From Bryobacterales bacterium (lineage in GTDB: Bacteria; Acidobacteriota; Terriglobia; Bryobacterales; UBA6623): a stretch of DNA of 37,087 bases. The translations under genes were made by a program, and so were the position numbers. Position 1 is the first letter of the stretch. The number at the start of each line of letters is the position of its first letter. The stretch is from assembly GCA_028819215.1 (NCBI GenBank), contig JAPPMG010000061.1:1-37087 (forward strand), given 5' to 3'. This document shows positions 16,127 through 26,096 of this stretch, in pieces. The notes below the pieces were generated by a model, which ran no database searches, had not been told where the DNA came from, and saw nothing but the letters and a program-made list of their open reading frames with translations.

Positions 16127-17284
16127 TTGAAACCCAAGGAAAAGACATCCGCATCCAGTCCCAGCTATCGGGTCGCGTTGCTCGGCACAAAGTTCATGGG
16201 CAAGGCTCACAGCCAGGGCTACCGCAACGTCAACATGTACTTCGCGGACGCTCCCCAGCTCGAGCAGGTTGTGATCTGCGGGCGCAGCCCTGACGAGACC
16301 GAACAGGCGCGCGACGCGTTCGGCTGGCAAGAGGCCTCCACGGACTGGCAAGCGGTCGTGGCACGCGACGACATTGACATCATTGACGTGTCCACGCCCG
16401 GCCACATGCACTGCGCGATGGCTGTGGCCGCCGCTCAGGCCGGCAAGCACGTCATCTGCGAGAAGCCGTTGGCCAATACCTTGGAGGAGGCCAAGCAAAT
16501 GCTTGCCGCCGTGGAGAGCGCGGGCGTGCTCCACCTCGTCATGCACAACTACCGGCGCGTTCCGGCGGTGGCGCTGGCCAAGCGGATGGTGGAGGACGGC
16601 CGCATCGGCGACATCTACCATTTCCGGGCTCGCTACTTGCAGGACTGGGCCACTTTGCCCGGCCTAGAGCTCGTCTGGCGCTTCGATGCCAAGCAGGCCG
16701 GCAGCGGCGCGCTCGGCGATCTGGGTGCGCACGTGATCGACCTGGGGCGCTACCTGTGCGGCGAGATCGCCGAACTGGCGGGCACGCAAGAGACGTTTGT
16801 CAAGCAGCGCCCCGCTGCGGCCGGCTCCAGCGAGATGGCCGACGTGACGGTCGACGATGCAGCTGCCCTGTGCGTGCGGTTCGAGAACGGCGCGATCGGC
16901 ACCATCGAGGCGTCGCGCTTCGCGCCCGGCAGGAAGAACCACAACACCTTCGAGATCAACGGCAGCAGGGGTTCGCTCAGCTTCGACCTAGAGAACCTCA
17001 ACAACCTGCGCTATTTCTCGCTGGAAGATGCCGGGGATGCGCAGGGCTTCCACGAGATCATCGCTTGTTCACTGGGCAAGCACCCGTACGCTGACAACTG
17101 GTGGTTTGACGGGCACCTGATCGGTTACGAGCACAGCTTCACCCATACCATCTACGACTGGATTCAGGCTGTCGCAGCGGGCGAGCCGACACATCCCGAC
17201 TTCGGCGACGGCGTGCGCAACCAAGAAGTCTTGGACGCAGCGGCCAAGGCGTTCGCGAGCAGGCGCTGGGAGAGGGTCGGCTAG
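16127..17284 (+). CDS. Gfo/Idh/MocA family NAD(P)-dependent oxidoreductase
   Basis: 385 residues, cytoplasmic. The N-terminal Rossmann fold begins at about residue 11 (VALLGTKFMGKAHSQGY). The nucleotide loop reads GTKFMG, lacking the middle glycine of GxGxxG. The family motif EKPL follows in ICEKPLANT (about 108-116). The C-terminal alpha/beta domain has a substrate-site-like GDLGAHVIDLGRYL. Enzymes of this family oxidise or reduce a hydroxyl on sugars, inositols or related compounds; the substrate cannot be assigned. The start is TTG at 16127 with GGAGAG ending 6 nt upstream, and no ATG or GTG gives a better beginning. It sits between the membrane-protein pair and exonuclease III, all on the plus strand. 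Confidence 0.9.
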   Translation: MKPKEKTSASSPSYRVALLGTKFMGKAHSQGYRNVNMYFADAPQLEQVVICGRSPDETEQARDAFGWQEASTDWQAVVARDDIDIIDVSTPGHMHCAMAVAAAQAGKHVICEKPLANTLEEAKQMLAAVESAGVLHLVMHNYRRVPAVALAKRMVEDGRIGDIYHFRARYLQDWATLPGLELVWRFDAKQAGSGALGDLGAHVIDLGRYLCGEIAELAGTQETFVKQRPAAAGSSEMADVTVDDAAALCVRFENGAIGTIEASRFAPGRKNHNTFEINGSRGSLSFDLENLNNLRYFSLEDAGDAQGFHEIIACSLGKHPYADNWWFDGHLIGYEHSFTHTIYDWIQAVAAGEPTHPDFGDGVRNQEVLDAAAKAFASRRWERVG

Positions 17285-17334
17285 GCGCACGGCGCCCGAC
17301 TGCGGCGGGTGCTAGGCCGTGCTGTAATAGGAAA

Positions 17335-18108
17335 TTGCGCATCGCCACTTGGAATATCAACGGCCTTCGTGCGCGGCTTGAATACGTTCTGCACTGGCTG
17401 CGCGTGAGGCAGCCTGATGTCGTCGGGCTGCAAGAACTCAAGATGCTCGACGAGCAATTCCCGACGGCCGAGTTCGAGGCGGCAGGCTACCACTCGATCA
17501 CGCACGGCCAGAAGGCTTGGAACGGAGTGGCCATCTTGAGCCGGCAGCAGGCGCAGGTGCGGCAAGTGGGCCTGCCAGGCCAGGAAGACTTCGGCTCGCG
17601 TCTGCTCACGGCGGACGTAGCCGGCATTCGTTTCACGACTGTCTACGTGCCCAACGGCAAGAGCCTCGAGCACGCTGACTTCGAGCGCAAGCTGGTCTGG
17701 CTGGACGCTCTGGCGCAGCATTTCGCCGAGGGGCAGCAGCGTGACGACCAAGCCGTCCTGTGCGGCGACTTCAACATTGTGCCCGAAGCGCTCGACTCTT
17801 GGGACGAGGAGCAACTCGGCGGCAGCATCTTTCACACGGAATCCGAGCGGGGGCGTTTTGCGTACTTGCTAGAATGGGGACTGATCGACTTGTTTCGCCA
17901 CCATCATCCCGGCGAGAAAATGTTCTCTTGGTGGGACTATCGCGCCGGTTCGTTCTACCGCAACCACGGATTGAGGATCGACTTCCTGCTCGGCACACAG
18001 GCCATCGCCGATCGGCTCGCAGCAGCGCGCGTGGATCGCGACTATCGCAAGAAGGTGGACGGCCTCACAGCCTCCGACCACGCTCCAGTGATCGCGGACC
18101 TGAATTGA
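17335..18108 (+). CDS. xthA: Exodeoxyribonuclease III
   Basis: 257 residues, close to the usual length for XthA. It cleaves DNA at abasic sites and removes nucleotides from 3' ends during base excision repair. The endonuclease/exonuclease/phosphatase fold shows the expected catalytic residues: Asn7 in TWNINGLRA, Glu34 in LQELK, the DFN of CGDFNIVPEALD, RIDFLL near the C-terminus and the final SDHAPV with the catalytic Asp-His. The start is TTG at 17335, giving an N-terminus (RIATWNING) that matches the family exactly. No strong Shine-Dalgarno is present, but TGTAAT lies 6 nt upstream. The gene follows the Gfo/Idh/MocA gene by 50 bases. Confidence 0.95.
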   Translation: MRIATWNINGLRARLEYVLHWLRVRQPDVVGLQELKMLDEQFPTAEFEAAGYHSITHGQKAWNGVAILSRQQAQVRQVGLPGQEDFGSRLLTADVAGIRFTTVYVPNGKSLEHADFERKLVWLDALAQHFAEGQQRDDQAVLCGDFNIVPEALDSWDEEQLGGSIFHTESERGRFAYLLEWGLIDLFRHHHPGEKMFSWWDYRAGSFYRNHGLRIDFLLGTQAIADRLAAARVDRDYRKKVDGLTASDHAPVIADLN

Positions 18109-18154
18109 GCTGCGGGCTTCTGTGCGAATCTGACTAGAGGGGTCTTTTCAACGA

Positions 18155-18934
18155 ATGATGCGTAGCAGCAGATGCATTCGCGCCTTGCTGGCAGTGGCGG
18201 CGCTGGCCATGTGCCCTGTTGGCCTGCTCGGCCAGCAGGACCAGTCGCAACAGCGGCGCAATCCCCGCACCGAGTTCGAGCGCTTCTCCTTTGGGGTTCG
18301 CTTGGGTTACCACATCACCGCCCAGATCACAGAGGGCACGCACGACTTCACCAGCACGACCACCAATCCCGCGACGCTGTTCAAGACCACATCCGAGCCG
18401 GAGAAGGACGCTTGGGGCGTCGGTGCCGGCGCGCAATTCAACCTGTTGCCGCGGTGGGGCGTGACGGTGGACCTGATCGCGCACAGCGTCCGCTTCAAGA
18501 CCGGCACGCGGGTCGAGCGCCGCGAGACGGCCACTCGCGGGCGCCAGCTGCTGTCGAACGAATTCGTCGTCACCGAGGGCAATCACTGGGATGTCCCGGT
18601 CTTGGCGCGCTACTACCTCAACGGTCCGCGCCAGCGGGCGCGGCCCTTCATTTCGGGCGGCGTCGGCCTGCGCATGGTGCGCAACGCCAAGGCCACGCGA
18701 GAGATCGCCAGCATCGATGGCGGGGAAAGCGAGTTCGTCACGGTCACTCCCGACGTGGTGTCGGATCAGACGATGTCTTTGATCGGCGGGATTGGCTTCG
18801 AGCTCATTGACGACGTCAACCTCAAACTGAGTGTCGAAGGGCGCTACATGCGTTGGCAGCAAAAAACCTTCGAAATCGGATTGGCCAATACGCTGCGCAA
18901 TCACGTCGAGATTGTCGTGGGGCTGTCCTTCTAG
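18155..18934 (+). CDS. Outer-membrane beta-barrel protein, small
   Basis: 259 residues. A signal peptide (about 1-26, ending near LLGQQ) is followed by alternating polar/hydrophobic strands ([63 protein letters not shown]). It ends with strand VEIVVGLSF, a terminal phenylalanine as expected for recognition by the barrel-assembly machinery. The size and strand pattern fit an 8-stranded OmpA/OmpW-like barrel. No ligand can be assigned. GAGGGG lies about 13 nt upstream of the ATG; a second ATG follows immediately. It sits between xthA and a DUF255 gene. Confidence 0.82.
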   Translation: MMRSSRCIRALLAVAALAMCPVGLLGQQDQSQQRRNPRTEFERFSFGVRLGYHITAQITEGTHDFTSTTTNPATLFKTTSEPEKDAWGVGAGAQFNLLPRWGVTVDLIAHSVRFKTGTRVERRETATRGRQLLSNEFVVTEGNHWDVPVLARYYLNGPRQRARPFISGGVGLRMVRNAKATREIASIDGGESEFVTVTPDVVSDQTMSLIGGIGFELIDDVNLKLSVEGRYMRWQQKTFEIGLANTLRNHVEIVVGLSF

Positions 18935-19002
18935 GTGCTCCCAGCTGCGCTCTGGATCAGCAGAGCGCGGTTGCCGGGCGTCGCGGTTACGCTTGGAAGA
19001 CG

Positions 19003-21096
19003 ATGCCCAACCGACTTGCCGGCGAGACTAGCCCGTACCTCTTGCAGCACGCCGGCAATCCGGTCGACTGGTACCCGTGGGGCGAAGAGGCGCTCGAAAA
19101 GGCGCGACGCGAGAACAAGCTGGTCTTCCTCAGCATCGGTTACGCCGCCTGTCACTGGTGCCACGTGATGGAGCACGAATCCTTCGAGGACGAGTCCGTC
19201 GCGGCGATTCTCAACCAGGACTACGTTTCGATCAAGGTGGACCGGGAGGAGCGGCCCGACCTGGACGAGATCTACATGGCTGCCACCATGCTGTTTTCCG
19301 GCGGCCATGGCGGCTGGCCCATGAGCGTGTTTCTGGCGCCGGACCAGAAGCCGGTATTCGCGGGCACGTACTTTCCCAAGCACGATGCCCACGGCCGTCC
19401 CGGTTTCAAGACCGTGCTGCGCTTCCTCCAACAAAAGTGGCAGGCCGAGCAGGCCACGCTCGTTCAAGACGCTGGCAGGGTATCCGACGCCCTGAGTCAG
19501 ATGCTGGGCGAGCGATCTGGAGATGGCCAGTTCCCGGGCGCCGACACTGTCGAGCGAGCCGCAGCGGCGATCTACCGGGCTTTCGACCATAGCCGCGGCG
19601 GGATCGCCAGCGGCACGAACAAGTTTCCCCAGAGCCTGTCACTGGAATTGCTGCTGCGAGCGTACCGGGCGGCCGGACAAGCGCAGTATCGCGATGTGGT
19701 CGAACTGACCTTGGAGCGCATTTGCCTGGGAGGCATCTACGACCATCTCGGCGGCGGCCTGCATCGCTACGCGACTGATCCAGGCTGGCTGGTGCCGCAC
19801 TTCGAGAAGATGCTCTACGACCAGGCGCTGGTGGCCTCCGTGCTCGTGGACGCTTGGCAGGCATCGCAAGATCCCGGAAAGAAGGACCTGTTTGCCAGCC
19901 GCGCGCGCGGTATTTGCGACTACGTGCTGCGCGACCTGTGCAGTCCCGAGGGCGCGTTCTATTCCAGCGAGGACGCCGACAGCGAGGGGCAGGAAGGCAA
20001 GTTCTACATCTGGACCCGCGACGAGATCGGCAGCGCGCTTCCAGAGGCCGATGCCCGGCTCTTCGGTTCCCACTATGACGTCTCGGAGCACGGCAACTGG
20101 ATGCATCCCGGCGACGCCCACGTGCCGAGCGGGCCGAAGAACGTGCTCCAGGTGGTGCGCTCCGCCGATGTCTTGGCTCGCCTGGATTCGGTCCCGATCG
20201 CCGACGTAGAGGCGAGCTTGGCACGGTCCCGGCAGCTATTGTTCAAGCTGAGGGAGCAGCGCGTAAGGCCCGGTCTTGACGACAAGGTTCTGACCGGTTG
20301 GAACGGGCTTATGATCACTGCCTTGGCGCGGGTCGCGGCTGTTTTGGGCCAGCCCCGCTACGGTGAGGCTGCGACGCGGGCGGCGGACTTCGCATTGGCG
20401 CACATCCGCAGCGGCGACCGGTTGCTGGCAACCTACGGCAAGGGGCATGCACGGCTGCGAGCGTACAGCACCGACTACGCTTTCTTGATCGAGGGGCTGC
20501 TGGCACTCTACGAATGGAACGGTGAGCCGCGCTACCTGCTCGAAGCAGAGAGCTTGACCGACACGCTGATCGACCACTATTGGGACAGCGCCGGCGACGG
20601 GTTCTTCCTCACGGCCGAGGACCACGAGGATCTGCTCTTGCGGAGCAAGACCCTTCAGGACGGTGCCACGCCGTCGTCGAATTCGGTGATGGCGCTCTCA
20701 TTGCAGAAGCTGGCCATCCTATTGGGACGCACGGACTACCGGGAGAAGGCGGGCGCAATTCTGCGTTTGTTCGTTGATTCGTCGCTGCGTGCAGTGTTCC
20801 AGCAAGAGCGTCTGCTAAGTGCCTTGGACGGATGGCAGCAAGGCTGGGACGAAGTGGCTATCATCGGGCCGAGGCACGACGAACGTACGCGAGCGCTGTT
20901 GGCCAAGGCCCGCGCCGAGTTTCGGCCAAATATGGTCATCGTCGTCTCCGAGGGGGAGCGGATTCCCGGCACTGAGCGGATCCCGCTGCTTGCTGGGCGC
21001 GGGATGATCGAGGGCCGGCCAACAGCCTACGTCTGCCGCAACTATGTTTGCGAGCGCCCGGTCGTCGAGCCGGACGAATTGTTTGCATCGTCTTAG
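19003..21096 (+). CDS. DUF255 thioredoxin-fold protein (YyaL / SPATA20 family)
   Basis: 697 residues. The N-terminus is the DUF255 thioredoxin-like domain with the conserved opening [21 protein letters not shown] and a CxxC in CHWCHVM (Cys50, Cys53). The rest is an alpha/alpha toroid of the six-hairpin glycosidase kind (for example [17 protein letters not shown] and [12 protein letters not shown]). Family members are widespread from bacteria to animals, and no enzymatic reaction is firmly established. The length matches the family. The start at 19003 was chosen because it gives the conserved N-terminus and has GGAAG a few bases upstream; the frame is open further upstream into the barrel gene but there it is not conserved-looking. 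Confidence 0.93.
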   Translation: MPNRLAGETSPYLLQHAGNPVDWYPWGEEALEKARRENKLVFLSIGYAACHWCHVMEHESFEDESVAAILNQDYVSIKVDREERPDLDEIYMAATMLFSGGHGGWPMSVFLAPDQKPVFAGTYFPKHDAHGRPGFKTVLRFLQQKWQAEQATLVQDAGRVSDALSQMLGERSGDGQFPGADTVERAAAAIYRAFDHSRGGIASGTNKFPQSLSLELLLRAYRAAGQAQYRDVVELTLERICLGGIYDHLGGGLHRYATDPGWLVPHFEKMLYDQALVASVLVDAWQASQDPGKKDLFASRARGICDYVLRDLCSPEGAFYSSEDADSEGQEGKFYIWTRDEIGSALPEADARLFGSHYDVSEHGNWMHPGDAHVPSGPKNVLQVVRSADVLARLDSVPIADVEASLARSRQLLFKLREQRVRPGLDDKVLTGWNGLMITALARVAAVLGQPRYGEAATRAADFALAHIRSGDRLLATYGKGHARLRAYSTDYAFLIEGLLALYEWNGEPRYLLEAESLTDTLIDHYWDSAGDGFFLTAEDHEDLLLRSKTLQDGATPSSNSVMALSLQKLAILLGRTDYREKAGAILRLFVDSSLRAVFQQERLLSALDGWQQGWDEVAIIGPRHDERTRALLAKARAEFRPNMVIVVSEGERIPGTERIPLLAGRGMIEGRPTAYVCRNYVCERPVVEPDELFASS

Positions 21097-21115
21097 CAGC
21101 CTCAGCGGAGCGAGC

Positions 21116-21586
21116 TTGACAGAGCGAGAGCCGAATTCGGATCAGCATGGTGCCCGCGGTGGCAGCGACACGGCTGCGCCGCGACACGGGGAAGGGCAGT
21201 TCGTCATTCGCCCGGCCAAAGCGGGAGAACTGCCCGCCATCCGGCGACTGATAGGGTTGTATCCCGACGAACTGGTTCAAGACGAACTCCCCCGCGTCTC
21301 GTCATTCTTCGTGGCCGAGAGCGACGGCTCGATCATCGGCTGTTGCGCGCTACAGGTGTATTCGCGCCGGTTAGCCGAGGTGCGGAGCTTGGCGATCCAT
21401 CCGGATCATCGCGGCAAGGGCGTTGCTGCGCAGCTGGTAGATGCCTGTCGGCGGCGGGGAATCGAGCGCAGGGTGCGGCAGCTCTTCGCCGTGACTAGCG
21501 AGCCGGGCTTCTTCGAAGGATGTGGGTTCACCGTTCACACGGGCTGGAAGACCGCCCTGTTCTCGAACCTCGATCCCGGTTCTTAG
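21116..21586 (+). CDS. GNAT N-acetyltransferase, ArgA-like
   Basis: 156 residues from TTG at 21116, which has GGAG 5 nt upstream; an ATG at 21044 would overlap the preceding gene by 50 bases and add a non-conserved segment. The GNAT fold is clear: VIRPAKAGELPAIRRLI (strand 1/helix 1), FFVAESDGSIIGCCAL, and the acetyl-CoA loop in VRSLAIHPDHRGKGVAAQLV (RxxGxG/A form). It ends with FFEGCGFTVH. The pattern LAEVRSLAI...RGKGVA...FGFF-like end resembles N-acetylglutamate synthases of the short ArgA/ArgH(A) type, but the substrate is not certain. Acetyl is transferred from acetyl-CoA to an amine in the cytoplasm. It follows the DUF255 gene by 19 bases. Confidence 0.85.
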   Translation: MTEREPNSDQHGARGGSDTAAPRHGEGQFVIRPAKAGELPAIRRLIGLYPDELVQDELPRVSSFFVAESDGSIIGCCALQVYSRRLAEVRSLAIHPDHRGKGVAAQLVDACRRRGIERRVRQLFAVTSEPGFFEGCGFTVHTGWKTALFSNLDPGS

Positions 21587-21640
21587 CTTCGGCGCGCAGC
21601 GGTTTCCCGGCACGCGTTCTGCGATAAAGCCGGTCTGCGG

Positions 21641-23047
21641 TCAGCTGATCAGCCCCTCGACCACGTGACCGTGCACGTCCGTGAGGCGGCGGTTGATGCC
21701 GTTGTGATAGAACGTCAGCCGTTCGTGATCCAAGCCCAGCAGATGCAGCGCCGTTGCGTGTAGGTCGTAGATCGTCACCGGATCCGAGGCCGGCCTGTAG
21801 CCCAATTCGTCGGATGCGCCATAGGCCCGCCCGCCGGACAGGCCGCCGCCAGCCATCCAACAGGTAAAGCAACTGGGGTGGTGGTCGCGGCCTGCCCCCG
21901 TGCCCGTCCCTTGCGACACCGGTGTCCGGCCAAATTCCGTGACGCCGAGAACGAGCGTGTCCTCCAGAAGGCCCCGGCCCTGCAGATCCGCCAGCAGGCC
22001 CGCGACCGGCCGGTCATACTCCTGCGCCCTCTCCTCGTGATTCTTTACCAGGTTGGAGTGGGCGTCCCAACTCTTTCCCGAGCCGCCATGATAAATCTGT
22101 ACGAATCGCACGCCCCGCTCCACTAGGCGACGAGCCAAGAGGCAGTTCTTGGCCAGATTCTGCGTGGCCTCCTCGCCGTGTCCGTAGAGGCGGCGCGTGG
22201 CTTCGGATTCCAGATTGAGATCGGCGATCTCCGGCACGCTGAGCTGCATCTTTGCGGCAACCTCGTAGCTGCGAATCCGCGCTTTGAGGCTCGAGTCGCC
22301 CGGGTGTGCATCGGCGTAGCTGCGGTTCATCTCCCTCAGCCACGCGGCTGCTCCCCTGCGAGCTGTTGCGGAGACACCGTCCGGCGTGGTCAGATCGGGC
22401 ACTGGATCCCCGTCGCTATGGGTGCGCAATGCCGTGCCCTGCACGGTCGCGGGGAGAAATCCGTTGGTCCACTGTGCCGACCCGCCCCAAGGGTGGCTGT
22501 TCGGGTCGGGCAGCACCACGAAGGATGGCAGGTCTTGGTTCTCCGTCCCGAGTCCATACGTCACCCATGACCCCATGGCCGGAAAGCCGGTCAGGGTGAA
22601 GCCGGTATTCATCTGCGCCACCGCGGGCATGTGGTTGGCACTCTTGGCGACCATGCTGCGCAGCAGCGTGAGTCGATCAGCCTGCTCGGCAAGGTGCGGT
22701 AGCAGGCTGCTGACCCACAGGCCGCTCTGGCCATGCCTGCGGAACTCCCACGGGCAGGCCCTGAGACTCCCGCCTTGGCCGAAGAACGTCGGCATCGCGT
22801 AGGGCTTGCCATCGCGCTGGTGCAATTCGGGCTTGAAGTCGAAAGTGTCCAGGTGGCTCATGCCGCCGACGGCGAAAATCTGGATCACTCGCTTGGCGCG
22901 GGGCTTGAAATGGGGCACGCTGCTCGCGGTCGGAGACGCCGCGGCAGATCTCAGAACGCCAGACGGCAGCATAGACGCCAGCGCAAGCCAGCCGAAACCG
23001 CCCGCGGCGTCCAGCAGCAGCTGTCGGCGAGAGGACTTAGCGAACAT
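21641..23047 (-). CDS. DUF1501 protein, Tat-exported
   Basis: 468 residues. The N-terminus has SRRQLLLDAAGGFGWLALASM, a twin-arginine-like signal. The body is the DUF1501 fold, related to alkaline phosphatase/sulfatase enzymes (GGMSHLDTFDFKPEL, VTEFGRTPVSQGTGTGAGRDHHPSCF). Family members lack the catalytic cysteine or serine of sulfatases, and their function is unknown. DUF1501 genes are nearly always next to DUF1549/DUF1553 cytochrome genes. Here the start codon overlaps the end of such a gene by 11 bases, so the two proteins are made together and probably act together. The length is normal for the family. Confidence 0.92.
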   Translation of the reverse strand: MFAKSSRRQLLLDAAGGFGWLALASMLPSGVLRSAAASPTASSVPHFKPRAKRVIQIFAVGGMSHLDTFDFKPELHQRDGKPYAMPTFFGQGGSLRACPWEFRRHGQSGLWVSSLLPHLAEQADRLTLLRSMVAKSANHMPAVAQMNTGFTLTGFPAMGSWVTYGLGTENQDLPSFVVLPDPNSHPWGGSAQWTNGFLPATVQGTALRTHSDGDPVPDLTTPDGVSATARRGAAAWLREMNRSYADAHPGDSSLKARIRSYEVAAKMQLSVPEIADLNLESEATRRLYGHGEEATQNLAKNCLLARRLVERGVRFVQIYHGGSGKSWDAHSNLVKNHEERAQEYDRPVAGLLADLQGRGLLEDTLVLGVTEFGRTPVSQGTGTGAGRDHHPSCFTCWMAGGGLSGGRAYGASDELGYRPASDPVTIYDLHATALHLLGLDHERLTFYHNGINRRLTDVHGHVVEGLIS

Positions 23048-26000
23048 ACAGGAACTCGCTGGAGTTTAGGAGGCCCCAGCACAGGGAGTCCAAGCCGTGA
23101 TCTTGGACAAGGCGCTTGCTGGCCGCCATTTCGTGCCCGTTCGGGGAGCGCCCGTATGCGAGGGCGAACGCACGCCGGACACGGCCGTCCGGTCGAGGTG
23201 CCTCGCGGCGAAGCCGCGCGCTAAAGCCCTGCACTCGTTGCTGGACGAAAGCATTGTTCATCAGGCTCAGCGCTTGCAGGGCTGTAGTCGTGGAGCGTCT
23301 TTGAGGCGTCTTGACTGCAGGCAGCGGGCAGTCCAAAGCCTCGAGCATGGGGTCCCCTGCCGTAATGATGTTCATCCGGTACACAGTTCGGCGGCGGCGG
23401 TCCGGTGTGTCGGCGTGCGTGAGCAGGTAGCGCTTGAGCGCGCCGCGCGCCTCGCCGATCTCGAAGGGGCGGAAGCTCGGTCCGTTGAACGCGCGATTGA
23501 GGTCCCCGCTCACCGCCAGCATGCTGTCGCGCACAGACTCCGCGTCGAGGCGGCGCGGGAGGAACCTCCACAACAGGCGGTTGTCGGCATCTTGGGCAGC
23601 AGCGCCCGGGTCGAATCGCGAGGATTGGCGGAATGCGCGCGACATCAGGATGCGCTTGTGGAGAGCCTTCAGGCTCCAGCCCTGGCGAACGAAGTCGGAA
23701 GCGAGCCAGTCCAGCAGTTCCGGATGGGTGGGCTGGCCGCCGTTGAAGCCCAGGTCGCTGGGGTTGGTCACGAAGCCGTGTCCGAAGTGCTGCTGCCAGA
23801 CCCGATTGACGATGGCGCGGGGGAAGAGTGGGTTGGACGGATGCGCAATCCATTCCGCCATCGCCAGGCGCCGTTCCCCTTCGTCGGCCCTAGACGACAA
23901 GTCGAGGTCTGCCTGCAAGCCTTGGACACACGATAGTCCCGCTGGGTTGACCTGCCTGCCAACTTGGTCAACCTGGCCCCGGAGCAGGACGTGCGTCGGC
24001 TCGCTCGGACCGATCGCTGCGGCATAGGCCAACTTGGGTTTCGGAAGGCCCTTCAGCTCGGCTGCCAGCCGTTCGCGCTCCCGTTCGAGCGTCGCTATCC
24101 GCTCGCGCTTTGACTGCGGCATTCGTTCCCGCAATTGTGCAGCGTCGAAGTTCTCTATGCCGGCTGCGTAAGAAGACGCGACCTGGTCGCCAGACAGTGC
24201 CTTGTCGTACAGCCGCGCCTCAGAGATCCGAAAGTGCTCGTTCGCCTCGAATCGCAACAGAGCGTCGCCGCTGCGGTAGATCTGGAGGCGGCCGGCCGGC
24301 ACAGAGACGTCCGGCAAGTACGGCTTTCCGTACGACGCGCCATCTCGGAACACTGTAATCGTGCCGTCTTGGCGATAAGAGATGGCAACATGGACGCGCG
24401 TACCGGGCTTGGGCGCTTCGTCCGGCCCGCCTGAATCCTGCGATCGGAAGCGGCCGATCGAATAGTTCTCCCACCGAGGGGAGTCGCCGGGCACGAAACG
24501 GATTCCATCGACCGAAGCTCCGCGAAACCCGCTGAGGCTGCGAATCTCCATGACTGTCTGGGCCTTTTCAGGAACGCTGTCGACCTCGAGCCAAGCCTCA
24601 AGAGTCTTCTCTGCAATCTCGCCTTCGATCACTGCGCTAACGCCGAAGTTCGGGACAACTCCCGGAACGTCCTGGTCCGCTTGCGGGGGATCTGAAGACT
24701 CGTCGCGGTCGGGGATCTTGCGGAACGTGCCAGAGTGCGCCTCGGCGTTTCCCACGAATCGCAAGTGCAAGGGAGCGAAGTCCGCGCGGCCGTCGAAGTC
24801 GAATGTCCAGCGCGCTAGGGGAGTGGGCGCATCGCTGGAAACATTTCTTGGCTTGGCGCTGCGGTACAGGCTTCCCAGCTCGGAGTCGATCTGCTCAAGG
24901 CGGCGCTCGATCCCGGATATGCGCTCGTCCCGGGCCTGCTTCTCCGTTGGCGTCAACAGCGGCCGGCCGTGCGGTAGGTAGATTTCCAGACCGGCTTCTG
25001 GGTGTGGCCGGGTCGGTGGCCAGACGGCTTGGAATGCGGCCTTCATCTGGTAGTACTCTTGCTGCGTGATCGGGTCGAACTTGTGATCGTGACAGCGGGC
25101 GCAGTTCACAGTTATGCCTAGGAAGGTCTGGGTGACGGTGCCCAGCATGTCCTCGAGCAAGTCCTCGCGGATCAGGGTCCTCTCGTCCGCTAGGGCCGAA
25201 GTCAGGCCCACGGCATCCACGGCGCCAAGGGTGAGCATCGTGGTCGCGACGATCGAGTCGTGGGTGACCGGTTCGGCCACGTCGCCCGCCAACTGCTCGA
25301 TCGCGAACCGGCGGTAGGGCTTGTCGTCGTTGAAACTGCGGATCAGATAGTCGCGGTACGGCCAAGCGTGCTCGCGGGGCAGGTCCCGCTCGAATCCCTC
25401 GCTCTCGGCGAACCGAACCAAGTCCAGCCAGTGCCGCGCCCAGCGCTCGCCGTAGTGCGGCGATGCCAGCAAGCGATCCACGAGCCTCTCGTAAGCGTCG
25501 GGTGAGGCATCGTTCAGAAATGCCTCGACCTGAGCAGGTTCAGGTGGCAGGCCGATCAGCGTATACGAGGCTCGACGAATCAAGTCTCTGCGCCCTGCCG
25601 GCGGTGCCGGGCGCAAGCCCGCGGAGGCAAGTCCGGAGAAGATCCACCGGTCAATCGCGCTCGCTTGCCAGTCCGGCGGCGGGGAATCCGAGGTCGGAGG
25701 TGCCTGGTTGCCAAGCGGCTGCAGCGACCACCAGTCCAGTCCGGCGCGGCGCTCTGCGATCGGTTCCGGCCATGCCGCGCCCGCTGCGACCCATTTGCGC
25801 AACTCCTGCCTTTCGTCTGCCGGAAGCGGAGACCCCGGTGGCATTTCCTCGGCCGCAATTCGAGCGACCAGCAGACTTCCGGCGGGATCGCCCGGCGCAA
25901 GCGCCGGTCCCCTCGTGCCTCCTTGGAGCGCGCCGGCGCGGGTGGAAAGATCCAACTGGCCTTGTTGGGTGCTCGGGCCGTGGCACTGGATGCAGCGGCG

Positions 26001-26096
26001 CTCCAACACCGCGGTCGCAGTCTGCTCTAGCGCATCCGGCGCGGCGTAAAGGGCAGTGCAGTGGAGGAGTGTCGCGGTGAACAACACTCGAGACAC
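23037..26096 (-). CDS. PSCyt1 - PSCyt2 (DUF1549) - LamG - PSD1 (DUF1553) cytochrome
   Basis: 1019 residues from the GTG at 26096, which opens directly into a signal peptide (VSRVLFTATLLHCTALYA). The frame is open to 26351, but the extra 85 residues look random. Domains in order: PSCyt1 with CIQCH (35-39); DUF1549 from about 135 to 350 with CARCHDHKF near 331; a coiled helix; a LamG/concanavalin-like sandwich (about 410-620), a fold that often binds carbohydrate; a second coiled segment; and DUF1553 (about 720-1000). At least two hemes are expected. An exported redox protein that contacts a polymer would fit, but the activity of the family has not been defined. It is co-transcribed with the overlapping DUF1501 gene. 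Confidence 0.88.
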   Translation of the reverse strand: MSRVLFTATLLHCTALYAAPDALEQTATAVLERRCIQCHGPSTQQGQLDLSTRAGALQGGTRGPALAPGDPAGSLLVARIAAEEMPPGSPLPADERQELRKWVAAGAAWPEPIAERRAGLDWWSLQPLGNQAPPTSDSPPPDWQASAIDRWIFSGLASAGLRPAPPAGRRDLIRRASYTLIGLPPEPAQVEAFLNDASPDAYERLVDRLLASPHYGERWARHWLDLVRFAESEGFERDLPREHAWPYRDYLIRSFNDDKPYRRFAIEQLAGDVAEPVTHDSIVATTMLTLGAVDAVGLTSALADERTLIREDLLEDMLGTVTQTFLGITVNCARCHDHKFDPITQQEYYQMKAAFQAVWPPTRPHPEAGLEIYLPHGRPLLTPTEKQARDERISGIERRLEQIDSELGSLYRSAKPRNVSSDAPTPLARWTFDFDGRADFAPLHLRFVGNAEAHSGTFRKIPDRDESSDPPQADQDVPGVVPNFGVSAVIEGEIAEKTLEAWLEVDSVPEKAQTVMEIRSLSGFRGASVDGIRFVPGDSPRWENYSIGRFRSQDSGGPDEAPKPGTRVHVAISYRQDGTITVFRDGASYGKPYLPDVSVPAGRLQIYRSGDALLRFEANEHFRISEARLYDKALSGDQVASSYAAGIENFDAAQLRERMPQSKRERIATLERERERLAAELKGLPKPKLAYAAAIGPSEPTHVLLRGQVDQVGRQVNPAGLSCVQGLQADLDLSSRADEGERRLAMAEWIAHPSNPLFPRAIVNRVWQQHFGHGFVTNPSDLGFNGGQPTHPELLDWLASDFVRQGWSLKALHKRILMSRAFRQSSRFDPGAAAQDADNRLLWRFLPRRLDAESVRDSMLAVSGDLNRAFNGPSFRPFEIGEARGALKRYLLTHADTPDRRRRTVYRMNIITAGDPMLEALDCPLPAVKTPQRRSTTTALQALSLMNNAFVQQRVQGFSARLRREAPRPDGRVRRAFALAYGRSPNGHEMAASKRLVQDHGLDSLCWGLLNSSEFLYVR

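Noticed and set aside
18134..18904. Minus-strand open frame opposite the outer-membrane barrel gene
   Set aside because: The plus-strand reading has a signal peptide, beta strands and a terminal phenylalanine; the minus-strand frame has none.
21638..21650. Palindromes around GCTGATCAGC at the end of the DUF1501 gene
   Set aside because: They lie in coding codons (Leu-Ile-Ser-stop), are only 8-10 bp long, and have no terminator-like tail.
23097..23936. Plus-strand open frame opposite the large PSCyt/PSD1 gene
   Set aside because: Antisense shadow without family features.
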